Positions 42,270 to 54,473 of a stretch of DNA of 64,000 bases are shown one piece after another (positions within the stretch are counted from its first letter, which is position 1; the number at the start of each line of letters is the position of its first letter). The translations under genes and the position numbers were made by a program. The notes beneath the pieces are model-generated. The model worked only from the letters and a program-made list of their open reading frames with translations. It searched no databases and had not been told where the DNA came from. This DNA is from Picochlorum sp. 'celeri'. Its lineage: Eukaryota; Chlorophyta; Trebouxiophyceae. Where the stretch lies: the NCBI GenBank assembly GCA_010909725.1, contig JAACMV010000019.1, positions 372,001 through 436,000 on the forward strand, written 5' to 3'.

Positions 42270-45200
42270 TTACTCTTTGTCAACTAATTGATTGAATTGA
42301 TGAGCCAAATCATCTTGTAAGACGATCGCATTTTCATCCAGGATCTCTTTTAATTCTTTTGCAAGGTGGCCCGATTCGCTCGCAACTTTACTAATCAGAT
42401 ATGCAACATCCCCATTTGTAGGCTGTGCTCCCAGCGACAGCACCCTTCTAAGGAGTAGAATAGCCTGCATACAATAACGGTAAATTTAAGTCAAATGCAC
42501 CCAAAGACGTAAGACTATGGTGACCAAGTTCGCACCTCATGAACCCCGGGATCATCATGATTGAAGTTGGCGTTCTCATGAAAATCAAGCCTTTTACCGC
42601 GAGCTCGCATCACTGAAAAAACGCGATCTTCGTAGTCAAAATCATCGTCCTCCTCATCTTCTTCAGCCCTCCTCTTCATTGTTCCCTACAAATCAACAAA
42701 GATCGATGGGTGTCCATTAGATGATGGGCAAAGTAAATACAATCGTCTACTGTACCTCCTCGAATTCATTTTCATCCGTGTTTGTCTCGTCGTCTTCGTC
42801 CTCAGCCAAAACCTCCCGCTCGTCCTCATAAAGGTTCTGTGCCTCCAAGTTTCCTACGCTCCACGATTCTTCAGCAATAATGACATCAACCTGCGTAATT
42901 ATTGCAACCTTGCTATAGGTTCGAACATGATGAGATCTTGTAAAAAAGTCTGGCACACCTTTTTTGCCTTGGAGATCCTTGTGGCTGAATAACCGCTATT
43001 CTCGATATCTGCTTCACTTCTAGCTTTCTGTAGAACATAAAAGTAAACAGCGTCAGCGCTTTTTCTGACCCAAAAAGCCATCCAAAGGATATATACGAAC
43101 CTGCAGCTGCTTGATGAGTTCTTTCTTGTTGCCTCGCAGAGGATATTGTCTTGCAGCCAGCTCAGCTCGAAGCTCACGAACGCTCATCTTAGTGGGTGCT
43201 AGTGCCTCACCATTTTCGTTGATTGCACACAGTGAGCTGGAATCGAGGTTGATTCCGTCGATTGAAATAAAGTTGGTAGGATTGACATCCGCTGTGTCGA
43301 TCGTGTCGAGCCATCGAGTGATGAAAGTTCGATCTGTATCGTCAGCGATCATCATCTCATTGGATAACTCTCTTCTCTCTGTAGTCATAGAGGCAAGGAC
43401 CGTGTCGATCTTTGAGGGCTCTCCAAACATACTGCAAATACAACAGCAATCGTATGTATTGTAATGATAGACAAAACTATAGAGGGAGGATAGTAATCGT
43501 ACCTCAACTCGAATAAAAAGTCAGCGATCACATTGTCTTTGAGATACTGCATACTCCCACGAGGCTGGGTTTGCAGAGATTGGAAGGCCAACCAGCCAAC
43601 CTGAACAGAATCAACGCAAGTACGTTAGTATTAAATATCGAAGGGCCAATGAAGCATTAGGCGTACCTTTGGGTCCTCTAGATGAACGCTGGCTTCCAGA
43701 AGTAGCGAATATCCTTTTCTATCCAACGTCATCCCTCCTTTAATCATTAATTGTCGGAGCATCGATATTCTTTCTGCGAGCTCTTCTTTTCCAAGTTTGG
43801 CTCGTAGGTACATCTGCACCAGCAAGGAGGTAAAGCATTATTTGTACGTGGAGGATGTAAATTGTACAAGTCGTACTTGAAGCACTGCATTGATAGATCC
43901 GATCGCCATCGCAGATGGAGTCCCTGGTGCATTTATCAGACTCGTTAGGAGACCTTCGGCCTCTGCAAAGTAAAAGAAAAAAAGCACAAAATGTTTGGTC
44001 GTCCGAAAATCATTCAGGAAGATAAAATTGTCTCGCACCCTTCATTTTGCCAGCAAGAGCATGTGCCGTTGTGACAGCACTGAGTATTTGTTTGTCTGGA
44101 GACTGACCAAGCGCAGAGAGTTCCCTTAGGCGTTGTATGGATTCCTCAAGATCTCCCTTTCGGCACATTGCTTGAATCATGGCCTGATACATCCGAGCAT
44201 CCGGTTTGAGACCCTCCTTTTCACCCTATATATATATCAATGTCTTGTTCACGAGTGAGACAAAACCCAAGATGATGGGATCAAGGTGACCAACAGAACA
44301 TACCTGATTCAGGATCTGAGTAGCCCTTTCGTAGTCTCCAGCACTAAACAATGCAGAACAAAGCGCCCTCCAACTTCCCTCATAAGGGACATCAGCCCTT
44401 TTATTTGAAGCATATACCGCCACAGCTGTCTCAATATCTCCCTCCCTGAGAAATCCAACAACTACCGATGCATAGGTCTGAGGGAGGGGCCGAATGCCTG
44501 CAATACATTGCTGGGTCAGATCAACAAAACATTCCGGTCAATGATGCCAGTGCGACCCTACCTTTACCGACTTCTGTCCGAATGGCACTCAAAGCTCCTC
44601 GAGCATAGCCTCCTTTCACGTAACTAAATACCAGAGCGTGGTATGCCTTTGGACCAGGAAGCTGATTGCTCTCATTCATCTGCCGTATGACACTCTCTGC
44701 TTGGGTAAAATCCCCTCGCTCAGCACACGCATGCAACATTCTACAGGTAAACAATATGTATCAGTGAAATGTATCACCCTGCATACGATGGTTGAACCAC
44801 AGTACCTATGAAAATGGATGCGAGAATCATCTTTCTCATTTCGTAGCACTTCATCTCGGAACACAGTATCCCCTCTCACATGTATGCCTACCGATGCAGC
44901 AAGCTGCTCCTCTTCCGCCTCGACTTCAGCAGCTTCCTCAATGATATTTCCTACAGGCACCAACCATTGCCAATCAATCCAGTACCAGACGCCAACGACC
45001 AGAAGGCCAGCATACCTTGTTGTTCAAGCCAGGACAGCGAACTGACACTAGATTCCTCAGATATATCCTCTCCCCAAATAGGTTCTACACATTCACTTAC
45101 TGTAATTAATCCAAGGAGACAGGCCGTATCCCATGATAATCAGGGGTTTCATTTGACATGCTTAAAAAAGTGCATCCCTTCCACTCACCTTTGTCCTCTG

Positions 45201-45339
45201 AATGAGAGTTCAATCGATGAATAGATCGATTTGTACACTCATATCGATTTCGATGTGACGAAATATCCGGATATCGTACATTCTGCAATCTGTGCACACG
45301 ACAGCGTCGAAAGCTATGGAGAGACGTCATGCGTGTCAT
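42270..45339 (-). CDS. PTAC3: PPR-SAP protein resembling PAP1/pTAC3 of the plastid RNA polymerase
   Basis: Fourteen exons (complement): 45189-45339, 45016-45099, 44806-44950, 44562-44740, 44304-44497, 44039-44225, 43877-43962, 43667-43813, 43503-43600, 43101-43431, 42959-43027, 42756-42890, 42536-42685, 42270-42464; all phases agree, 716 residues. An Arg-rich transit-like leader (MTRMTSLHSFRRCRVHRL) precedes an acidic stretch and PPR-type helix pairs: FHRMLHACAERGDFTQAESV, GPKAYHALVFSYVKGGYARG, EVGKGIRPLPQTYASVVVGF, EGLKPDARMYQAMIQAMCRK. A SAP motif follows (MSVRELRAELAARQYPLRGN, KKELIKQLQ), then acidic segments and a final helical block. The GPKAYHALVFSYVKGG...KGIRPLP run is what I associate with pTAC3/PAP1, a land-plant plastid RNA polymerase partner. 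The order PPR then SAP also agrees. Orthology needs a search. Predicted location: plastid nucleoid. Confidence 0.78.
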
Positions 45340-45605
45340 TTCAGCGATACGGTAGAATGCGTCCGCGTATACCACACCAAAATTATAGTTAGATTGTAGC
45401 AACAGTGAGTGACGCCTGTACACTACATAGTCCATATACGAATCACAGGAATGTGACCAAATGGTCTCACACATGATGTGCATTGCATACCAAACGATTT
45501 ACATGTGAACGTGAATATGCATGGTACTTGTATACATGCGATCTATTATACCAAGACATTCAGACCTGTATCATTACAAATATAATTCACATCTGGTACA
45601 TACAT

Positions 45606-46197
45606 TTAACTCAACTTTTTCCTCTCCTCATCCAGCACTTTTTGTACTCGGACTTGCACAGTAGAATCCCCAGCATGCAAGCTCTTGCAATCCTCTACTC
45701 TGTATGGTTCAGCAATCTCTACTTCTTCTAAAACAATAATATTCTTCCCTCTCCAACGACACGGCAATGTCTTGGACAGTGCATTGAAAATGCATTGAGC
45801 CTCTTCCGAAACACCCTCACCAATCTTATCAGCTTCAATTTGTGCATTTCTGACTGCCTTGCTCTCCCTCAACTTGGTGCGCTCCGGGTCCACAACAGGA
45901 ATGTAATCTTCTCCACTCACCCCAGAGGGCTCCTTGACATCGCTAATGCTGTCAATGAACTCATCCCTGACGAGTGTGATATTCATATGGAACCGGTTGG
46001 CACCGGGTTTGTGAAGAACAGTGCACCCGTCTATACCATTGCAATACTTCTGTTGCTTGATAACCTACATATCTAGGTATTTGTTGATGATAATCGTTCT
46101 CTCGTAGGATATCGATTCAAGACAAACGTACCTGGCCACCCTTGGTCTTCACTGTCACGCTTGAATCCAACGGGATGTCCTTGATTTCCGACGCCAT
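45606..46197 (-). CDS. LSM12: LSM12-like protein (Lsm plus anticodon-binding domain)
   Basis: Exons 46132-46197 and 45606-46064 (complement) give 174 residues. LSM12 proteins associate with ataxin-2/Pbp1 and NAD-phosphate-related signalling in other organisms. Seen: N-terminal Lsm-like strand region (SSVTVKTKGGQVIKQQKYCN), a middle segment with the charged helix ERTKLRESKAVRNAQIEADK, which matches the LSM12 AD-domain start, then GVSEEAQCIFNALSKTLPCR and WRGKNIIVLEEVEIAEPYRV (the AD-domain W-x-x-x-x-I-x-V-x-x-x-V-x-I-x-x-P-Y pattern). The C-terminus VQVRVQKVLDEERKKLS is helical. It shares a 214-bp divergent promoter with RBM25. Confidence 0.88.
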
Positions 46198-46411
46198 TCT
46201 ATAGCAACTTGTTTGCTTGGTACTTTGTTCTCTGTACTAACAACAACGTATTGCTTATGTTCCGGAGAGCCTGTAGATCTGAGAATTTGATGAAGGGAAA
46301 TTGGTCTTCTTCTTCCTTATTATGAATGTTGGGACAAAAATTTCCATTCACGTGCATGGAATTTGCCTGTTACATATTGATAATAATGATCATCTCACGT
46401 GTTTGGTAGGA

Positions 46412-48106
46412 ATGCAGTCGCAGGTTGCTCCTGGTTTGTACCCACCTGGTGGATTTGGTGGCGTTCAAGGTATGAAATAGACGATCGTGGGTGAGTAGAG
46501 ATATAGACCCACTGACTGATATCATATTATTTGTAGAGGGATTGAGATACGTTGGTAGTGGAAGGGGAAAGGTCTTTACGGCGTGGATTGGGAAGGTTGC
46601 CCCCACAGTGGAGAAGGAAAGCTTGAGGGAGATTTTGGAATGCTGTGGTAGTATTCGTGTGTTTCGGCCATATATTGACTCGACAAAGGGGTTTTGTTTC
46701 GTCACGTTTCATAATGCGCAAGGGGTGATGCTTGCTGAGACGTTGCTTCAAGGGCTTGTGGTGGATGGCCAGACCTTGCTGGTGAGGTTTAACAAGGTAT
46801 GCTGTTCGATGTTGCGTAGGATATGGGTCGACGTGTGAATAATATATATGTATATTGCAGAGTACGGAACAGCTAGTGACGGCTATGAGAGCTGAAAAAT
46901 CTGCCGTGGGTGAATCTGTTGTACCTGCAGATGTGGAGGCGAAAGCAAAGGAGAGGATTCAGGAATTGGTGGGGCAGCGGAAGGTGGTGGCGGATTCCGT
47001 TGCGAAAGATGCTAGTGCAGCTGCCTCTGCATTTCTTTCTTCCTTGAATGCCGAGCCAGTTGAACCAGAAAGGTGAGATGTGTAGGTGTTTGCATCGTGT
47101 GTGTATTTTTTGTGATATCGTGGTTTGCATTGCAGAGTGGAGGTGGTTCCACCGAAAAAGTCTCGGAGAAAGCCAACTAGGACTGTTAATAGATGGCAAG
47201 ATGCCTTGTGGGCGTTGGAGAAAAATGAAAGGTGTGATGTATATTGTCATCTGAATGTTAGTTGCTGTTTGCATGACAATGAAATTCTTTATTCAGAGAG
47301 AGGCTCAAGAGATGCGAGCTGGAAAGCGATAAGAAACGAGATCTTGCACAAGAGCGGCAGAGACAGATATATGCAGACAACGAAGGCTTGGATCCAGAGG
47401 AGAATACACCAATTCATCTTCGTCCCGAGTATAGAAATAGCAGAGAGCAGGCAGAGAGAAAGAAGCGCAAAGACAGAGAACTTCAAGAGGACTTGCTCGA
47501 AGAGGAGCGAATGAAGAAGGAAGAAGAGAAAGCAAAGACGACTAGGAAGGTTCCCGAGAAGCCTGTAATAGCAGAGAGAAAGGAGCAGGGAAAGAGAGCA
47601 GTCACTTTTGATGAGGAAGACATGGATGCAAAAGAGAAGAAGTTGATTCCCATACAATATAGCAAGGAAGAAATGGCAGTTGGAAAGGATCGAAAAAGCA
47701 GATCAAGATCTGAAAATATCAGGAAGAGTATCATGTCAAAAATACCTAAAACCCTTGAGGATTTGAGCAAGTATGATATCAAATGGGAATATTTTGATGT
47801 TGCTGGGAAGAGTGTTCACAGCAAAATTTCCAGTGCGTACATTCCTGAATAACTATGTATTGCAATCATCGTCTGAGTAATATACGTTTCTCTGCAGAGT
47901 GGATCGGAAAGAAGATCCGTGACTTGATGGGAGAGGAGGAGCCATCATTCTGCGAGTTTGTTTTTGAGCAGCTTGTCTCTCACAAATCACCCAGCGAAGT
48001 AATCGACAGTATCAATGAAGTTTTGGATGAGGATACAGAAGCATTTGTCTTAAAATTGTTTGGTGTGGTTATTTTTGAGACAGAAAGAATCATGAACGAT
48101 GGCTAG
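46412..48106 (+). CDS. RBM25: RBM25-like splicing factor (RRM plus PWI)
   Basis: Exons 46412-46469, 46537-46796, 46861-47072, 47136-47231, 47297-47832 and 47898-48106 give 456 residues, about half the human protein. RBM25 is a U1-associated regulator of splice-site choice. Seen: an RRM (VFTAWIGKVAPTVEKESLRE; KGFCFVTFHNAQGVMLAETL; GLVVDGQTLLVRFNK), an Ala/Glu-rich helix (EAKAKERIQELVGQRKVVAD), a charged Lys/Arg/Glu domain (REQAERKKRKDRELQEDLLE; ERKEQGKRAVTFDEEDMDAK), and a C-terminal PWI domain (KWIGKKIRDLMGEEEPSFCE, FVFEQLVSHKSPSEVIDSIN). The RS/ER-rich central domain of animals is much shorter. It converges with ALG6 with only 6 bp between stop codons. Confidence 0.92.
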
Positions 48107-48112
48107 AGAATG

Positions 48113-50066
48113 TCAATTTGCTTTCCATTGTATGTATTGCCTAATATTCCCGATCAATAGTTGCAATACGAGGAAGCCAAATCCTGCAGCCATAATGACT
48201 GCATCTGTAAAATACTCTTTTGTCGTATATGGCTGTGCTATGACACAGAACACATGCACCAAAAAGATGCCTACAAGAACCAACGGGCTGAAAACAGCAA
48301 ACTCAGGTATCGATCGTATATTCGTCAATTTGCATTTCCCACTAAAAGAGCCCTCTTGGTTTCCAAAGTATTGAAAACTCAGTGCAAGAACATGCATAGC
48401 CCAATATGGCCCGAGAAGACCATCCTTCTTCAAGAGAGGATACATTGTCATCAGACTAATATTCAAGGCATATACACTAGATGTACGTCTCGATGGATAC
48501 ATGAGAATGGACATTGGCATCAAAGGAATCAGAATGGATTTCTCGTGAACTTGATACGAGAATAGGAAAAAAGCTAACGACGTATTCATCAGACACAAAA
48601 TGAAAGTTTCTCTAGATGGCTTGGTGACCTCCATGATCAGGCTTGGGAGAGAAGCAACCATTGTTGCTATCGCGCACATTTTTGCCAGGTGAGCACCTGT
48701 AATATACTTTTTCCACTTGAATACCAACGAAGAGACACACCTGGATAGCAGATAACTATTGTGAGAGATGCTCAGTTATTTGAAGCTGTTCTCCAGACGA
48801 GACATACCAAAAATTTGCTACATAATCTTCGAACAACCCTCTTTGGAGAGGAAATATTCTCTTTATAACTTGTTGAATCATCTCCATCGACCCTATGAAT
48901 GGTATCCAGCAAATGATGAACGATACCACCACAACTGCACCCAGCCGTGCAAGCATTGTGGCCTGCATGAAATTCCACAAGATATGATGATGGCTTTTTT
49001 CTCATGCATGGTGAATGATTGCGTAACCTACCTTCCCCAATATCTTCTTTTCCTTCAAGCACATTCCTAATAAATGGACAAATACAGCTGGAGCAAAATA
49101 CAGAGTCATCTGTTTGTGGTTGAGTGCACAGCAAAATAATGCTGATCCCATGAGATATCTCCTTGTAACAATGCAAAAAATTGCGCCAATCTGCACATTT
49201 GGGTACTTTCGATTTCAGGAATCTTGTTAATAAAAGCCGGACAATAATTATGCAACATACCGTTAATCCTAATCCTATCCCATTGTACTGAAAGTGGCCA
49301 TGGTCAATAATCAACACAGCAGGGTTGCACACCAACACCAGCAACACGAAAATTCGCTCAGAAAGGAGTGGAATCGTCGAAGACAGTGCCAGACAAGCCG
49401 GTATGTAGACTGCAGTATGCATGCTAACTATGGGATTGACCAAAACACGAAAAGAAGCAAGAGTTCATACCTAACAGGTCTGCAGCAATCACAGACAATC
49501 TCATGCCCAATTTACTGGATGCGTTCTCGTATCCACGAGAATCCAACAACACAACTGACCTTTGGTCGAACAAGGACACAAATTTCCCACTCAGCCAACT
49601 CTGCGACAAAAGTTGCAATCAATACTACATGTAGTGTCTTGCTGAAAATGGGTCTCTTTCAGACACACACCTGATACGCAGATAATGGAGGATAGTCAAT
49701 GCCCCAATAACCCAAGTCATTCTCCGTAGTATTCATATACCTGTCATACAAATGCATTCCAAATGTCAGCCGTGCCGCACATCATGCGCATCATAGCGTC
49801 ATACCCACCAGTCTTTGACTTTCAAATTCAAAGTAACCTCCATCCAATGTCTCTGGGCCTCGTAATCCCCATACATCGGAGGATTACCTTTCCCTGCACA
49901 ACATGAATACCATATATCAGCCTGAGATGCATTAAAAATGCGCAGGACAGGGAAACACACCAGAATACGAGTGAGTTCCCAGGCAAAGCCGAAGAACCAA
50001 TCCTAGAGCGACAATGCCAGATGATAACCATCTTGCCGTTCTAGACTCCTGCAACATTGCTTTCAT
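48113..50066 (-). CDS. ALG6: ALG6 alpha-1,3-glucosyltransferase of the ER N-glycan pathway
   Basis: Exons 49961-50066, 49809-49893, 49671-49740, 49471-49600, 49261-49409, 49032-49190, 48808-48962 and 48113-48740 (complement) give 493 residues. It adds the first glucose from dolichyl-phosphate glucose to the Man9 lipid-linked oligosaccharide in the ER lumen. Seen: first span [40 protein letters not shown] with the catalytic Asp region, [78 protein letters not shown]. About ten hydrophobic spans follow. The start is set at 50066 (MKAMLQESR) because it aligns with homologues; the frame also reaches an ATG at 50225. The family is ALG6 rather than ALG8 from the [10 protein letters not shown] context. 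Confidence 0.95.
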
Positions 50067-50276
50067 TGCAAATTTTCTATGCTTGATCACCGATAGCAGG
50101 CATTTTAATCCATCCGCCCCCAGATTTTCGAAATCAATTCCCAGGCCCAACTGGCCATGGCCATCCGCGGATGATCGACTGGGTCTGAACAGAGTACAAA
50201 ACCATCCAAGTACACACACGCCCATTGATTCGAATACATATATAACAAGTGTACGTATTTCATTCTACGTGCTTTC

Positions 50277-51849
50277 ATGTCATTTCAAAGTACCTTTGGT
50301 GCTTCTCGCACTCGTCTCTTCTTGTCCAAGAGCGTGTATGGTGGCAGCGCTGGGTCGATTTCAGCCCGTATACCAGCAATGAACACAAAATTACATGCTA
50401 TTAAAGACAGTATGATGGAAATTTATGATGCTGAGACTCTACAGACGGAAGACTTGGCAGCAGTTTTAGCGAGGCCGAGAATTGACTTCACGTCTATATT
50501 GGACACGGTACGATGGTAGCATGTGCTGAATCAATCAAAGAAGTGCGATTGGGAATGTTGATGTGATTATAGGTTTCTCCGATTGTGGATGCTGTGAGAA
50601 CTGAGGGTGATAGTGCCGTCAAGGCTTACACTGCGAAGTTCGATAGGGTAGAGTTGAATGAGGCATGCTGTCCTATCGAGGTACGTATATTTTGATGTTG
50701 AGATAGAGAACAGTGGGTTGGCTTTGGAAGGTATGGATTAATTTTGAAATCGTTGGGTTGTAGGACTTGGCAGACCCAGTGTTAGACCCAGAGGTCACAA
50801 AAGCTTTTGACGTTGCATATGACAATATTAGGAAATTCCACGAAGCTCAAAAGACTGATGGCATTGAGGTGGAGACAATGGAGGGTGTGACATGCCGCAG
50901 AGTAAGTAGACCAATCAATTCTGTCGGTTTGTATGTGCCTGGAGGCAGTGCAGTATTGCCTTCCACAGCCTTGATGCTGGCAGTTCCAGCGTCTTTGGCG
51001 GGTTGTAAGACGATTGTTTTAGCGACTCCTCCACGATCAGATGGAAGTATTACCCCGGAAGTTTTGTACTGTGCCAAGAAAGCTGGTGTGACTCATGTCT
51101 TGAAGGCGGGAGGGGCACAGGCAGTAGCAGCTTTGGCATGGGGGACGGAGACGTGCCCAAAGACGGACAAGATTTTTGGACCAGGTAATCAATTCGTCAC
51201 AGCTGCAAAGATGCTGCTGCAGAACAGCGAGGCGATGGTTGCCATTGACATGCCTGCAGGACCATCTGAAGTGCTGGTAATTGCAGACGAGAAAGCACCA
51301 TTATCCCATGTAGCGCTCGATCTACTATCCCAGGCAGAGCATGGGCCAGATAGCCAAGCGATACTCATAGCCCTTCCAGGTGTGGATGTCGAAGCCCTGC
51401 GCAAAGAGGTAGAGTACCAGTGTAGCCTGCTGCCCAGAGCAGAGGTGACAATGACAGCACTCTCTCATAGCAGAATACTTTCAGTGGACAGCATCGAAAA
51501 AGCAGTAGAAATTTCTAATCTGTACTCACCAGAGCATCTCATTGTCAATATAGAGAATGCTGAAAGAGTGCTCCCAATGCTGGACAATGCTGGATCGGTC
51601 TTCTTGGGGAGATGGACGCCAGAAAGCGTAGGAGATTATGCGTCGGGAACAAACCACGTCCTTCCTACATATGGGTATGCTCGGATGTATAGCGGCGTGT
51701 CTTTGGATGCGTTCACAAAGAAAATGACCGTACAAAGCCTCACATACCAAGGCTTGCAGAACCTTGGACCCCATGTAGCAAAAATGGCCGAGGTAGAAGG
51801 CCTGGATGCCCACAGACGGGCTGTAACTTTGCGTCTTGGTATTGAGTAG
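50277..51849 (+). CDS. HDH: Histidinol dehydrogenase, plastid
   Basis: Exons 50277-50507, 50573-50680 and 50764-51849 give 474 residues. It carries out the last two NAD+-dependent oxidations of histidine synthesis, with zinc at the active site. Seen: [117 protein letters not shown] and [20 protein letters not shown], the complete set of plant/cyanobacterial HDH blocks. The leader [20 protein letters not shown] is Ser/Arg-rich without acids, a transit-peptide pattern. A TGTAAATTTACA palindrome starts 9 nt after the stop. It converges with RPB10. Confidence 0.97.
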
Positions 51850-51857
51850 TTCATAGC

Positions 51858-51869
51858 TGTAAATTTACA
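51858..51869. terminator. Palindromic TGTAA element shared by HDH and RPB10
   Basis: TGTAAATTTACA is a perfect 12-base palindrome 9 nt after the HDH stop. On the other strand it lies about 76 nt after the RPB10 stop. It offers a TGTAA poly(A)-type signal to both convergent genes. Function is inferred from position only. Confidence 0.45.
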
Positions 51870-51944
51870 CTCTAATCTAAACATATCAAGCAAAAGGACA
51901 GCACCGCATGCCTTGAATCGCAACACTTCACACGTCAACAGTTC

Positions 51945-52233
51945 TCACGTTGCGTCTGAGGAACGCTCATAAATATTGTAGTTCAATAATTTCTCAATCA
52001 AGTCGACGTGCGTCATTATCATTCTACGGCAGCAGTATCTATTGAGACCAAGGGCGTCCATTGCATCCCTGTATCACGAGACTGGGTAATCAAATGGCCG
52101 GATAAACACCTCATACATCATAAATTTCAATATCATACCCTTCAGAATACTCTGATTGGAGCAAATCTAGATATGTCTCCCACTTGTTCCCTATCACTTT
52201 ACCGCACGTGAAACAGCGCACTGGGATAATCAT
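51945..52233 (-). CDS. RPB10: RPB10 / POLR2L, shared subunit of RNA polymerases I, II and III
   Basis: Exons 52139-52233 and 51945-52068 (complement), joined in phase 2 across a 70-nt intron, give 72 residues. RPB10 is a small zinc-binding subunit at the base of all three nuclear RNA polymerases. Seen: [72 protein letters not shown]. The four zinc ligands (CFTC and RYCC) are present. The two exons are too short to show as long open frames, so the gene sits in what otherwise looks like a 670-bp gap. It is divergent from the DNA polymerase alpha B-subunit gene, with 287 bp between starts. Confidence 0.97.
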
Positions 52234-52520
52234 ATCAATGCGCGATGCTGTATCTGCTGCTGCTCCAATATTTTTAAGCAAAGTGATTTGTCACGAGGTA
52301 GATGGTCACCTTTGAGGGAGATTGCGTGAAACCTTCTCGCCAGGGCCACGTGAGATGTCTTGTCCAGACAATCGGTCGAGTCATCTACCCGATGGGATCA
52401 CATGACATAGGCATGTATTTCCCGGGGCGCCCAAGCCTGCGGCAATTCAAATTTGGGATGGTCTCCGTGGGGAGCGTAGAGTGAATTTATTTTAGAACAC
52501 AAGTCATAGAAAGCAAAAAT

Positions 52521-54366
52521 ATGACCGACGTTAGACTGAAGAAGCTGCTTATGCAGCGATCTACTGTCTACAAGGACATTCCAACAGACGTTGTTGAGGA
52601 GCTCGGGAAACTCGCGAAAGACATGGGTCTTGAGACGAAAAAGCTCGTTGGATTATTTGATAAATTTATGACAGTTTCAAGGCAATCGAATACGTCTGTG
52701 TGTTTGGAGGATGTGGATGCATTTGCCAGAGAGCAAGCGGTTTTGTTATCAAAATCCAAGGCCAAATCGGTCTTTGCCAAGACTGAATGGGACGAGTGCG
52801 TACTTGTATTCATAGATAGATGCAATCGATTCATCGGTTCGCTAATTGTGTGGTGTGATGCAGAATGGATGTCGGAAAGAAGGTGCCAGATGTGAGTGCA
52901 ATGGGAGCTCAGAAGATATCCCCATATGTTGCCAGATCAAATGCCCTCTCAGATCGCATTGAGAGCTCATTTGAGAGCCATAACGGATGTTTGCAAAGTG
53001 TATTTAATGCCGAGTTAGAGTTCGAAGGAGATAGCAATGGGCAGGGTATCTCTGAGGTGGAAATTTTGAACGAGAAATGTCAGAGCACGTACATGATGAA
53101 CACACTGTCGAGAAGAGTAGGATATTTGGAGCAACGGATTCTGTCGATGGAAGAAGGAATTGAGAAAACGCATGGTTGTAAAGTTCATTCAATTGCGTCT
53201 GCATGTCAGGATATGGCGTTGTTTTGTGGGAGAATTTGTTGTGACACTGAGGGCAGTCGCCTGAATCCACAATCAGTCATTCTTGAGGGATCGATCGCTA
53301 CGTCGAAAGGCGCTCGCGTCAGATTGGACCTCAGTTCTTGTAGTGAATACAGGATTTTTCCTGGTCAGGTCGTTGCTGTTCGGGGGAAGAATCCGACTGG
53401 TTTTTGCATAGTTGCTGAGCAAATGCTGAGCACTTTGCCTTTTACAGTAGACAGGAGTGCTACAACAAAGGCATTCAGCATGGTCGTCGCTTCGGGGCCC
53501 TTCACTGCAGCTGATAACTTGATGTACGAACCTCTGAAAGCTTTGATTCAATATTGTGAAAGAGAGAAACCAGAAGTGTTACTACTCTTGGGACCATTTG
53601 TTGATGAGGATCACCCAGATATTGGCAGAGGCCTTGTTGACGTAACTTTTGAGGATATATTTGATGTCAAAATCGTGGGTCAATTGGAGGCTCTCCATCA
53701 AAATACAGACACAAAAGTTGTTCTCTTGCCCAGTGTCCGGGATGTGCACCATGATGTGGCTTTCCCTCAGGGTCCACTCTCTGTTCCTGATCATCCAAAG
53801 ACTTTAAGTATCTCAAATCCATCCACCATCAGGTATGAAAGACATTTATAGACAATTGTATTCGTGGATTTTGTGTATTTGAAGTATCGGTATGTGCCCG
53901 CAGATATAAAGGGACCGTTTTGGGCTGCTCCTCCATTGACTGGCTCATGTCATCCACAAGAGAGGAGATCTCCAAATCATCAGGACCAGTGGATCGCATG
54001 ACAAGCTTGGCGTCGCAGATATTGTCACAGAGAAGCTACTACCCCATGTACCCGCCCGCTGAGAATGTAGCGTTGGATGTAGGTCGCTCAAACACTTTAG
54101 AGCTTGTGGCCTTGCCTGAAATTCTCCTGACACCGTCTGAATTGGCAGCATTTGCAAAGCCGACAACAATTCAGTCTAGGAGATTAGATTCGGAACATTC
54201 TGGTAAAAATCTAACGGAAAACTCTGAGGAGGTGATTTGTATCAACCCTGGCAGATTGACAAAAGGTTCAACTGCTGGCACTTTTGCTCATGTTTACATA
54301 AATCAAAAGGCATCAATTGAAGAATCAATCTGCAAAAGATGCAAGGTTGAAATAAGAAAATTGTAA
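52521..54366 (+). CDS. POLA2: DNA polymerase alpha subunit B
   Basis: Exons 52521-52795, 52864-53832 and 53904-54366 give 568 residues. This subunit tethers primase to the polymerase for primer synthesis. Seen: helical N-terminal domain (TDVVEELGKLAKDMGLETKK), an OB-like part (VILEGSIATSKGARVRLDLS; YRIFPGQVVAVRGKNPTGF), and the inactive calcineurin-like phosphoesterase domain (MVVASGPFTAADNLMYEPLK; EVLLLLGPFVDEDHPDIGRG; KVVLLPSVRDVHHDVAFPQG), then QRSYYPMYPPAENVALDV, LLTPSELAAFAK and VICINPGRLTKGSTAGTFAH. These are family blocks. The stop codon is inside a TGTAA and another TGTAA follows 15 nt later. Confidence 0.96.
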
Positions 54367-54473
54367 TATGTTAGTATCGATGTAAACTCGATAGCGAGGC
54401 ATTAGCCGGTCGTCACTGTCCTACGTCACAAGTATCAAGCTGTTTGAAACAGCATCTGTCTGGGAGATGAAGA

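Noticed and set aside
50067..50225. Upstream in-frame ATG (50225) as the ALG6 start
   Set aside because: The extra 53 residues have no counterpart in ALG6 and would leave only 51 bp for two divergent promoters; the ATG at 50066 aligns with the family.
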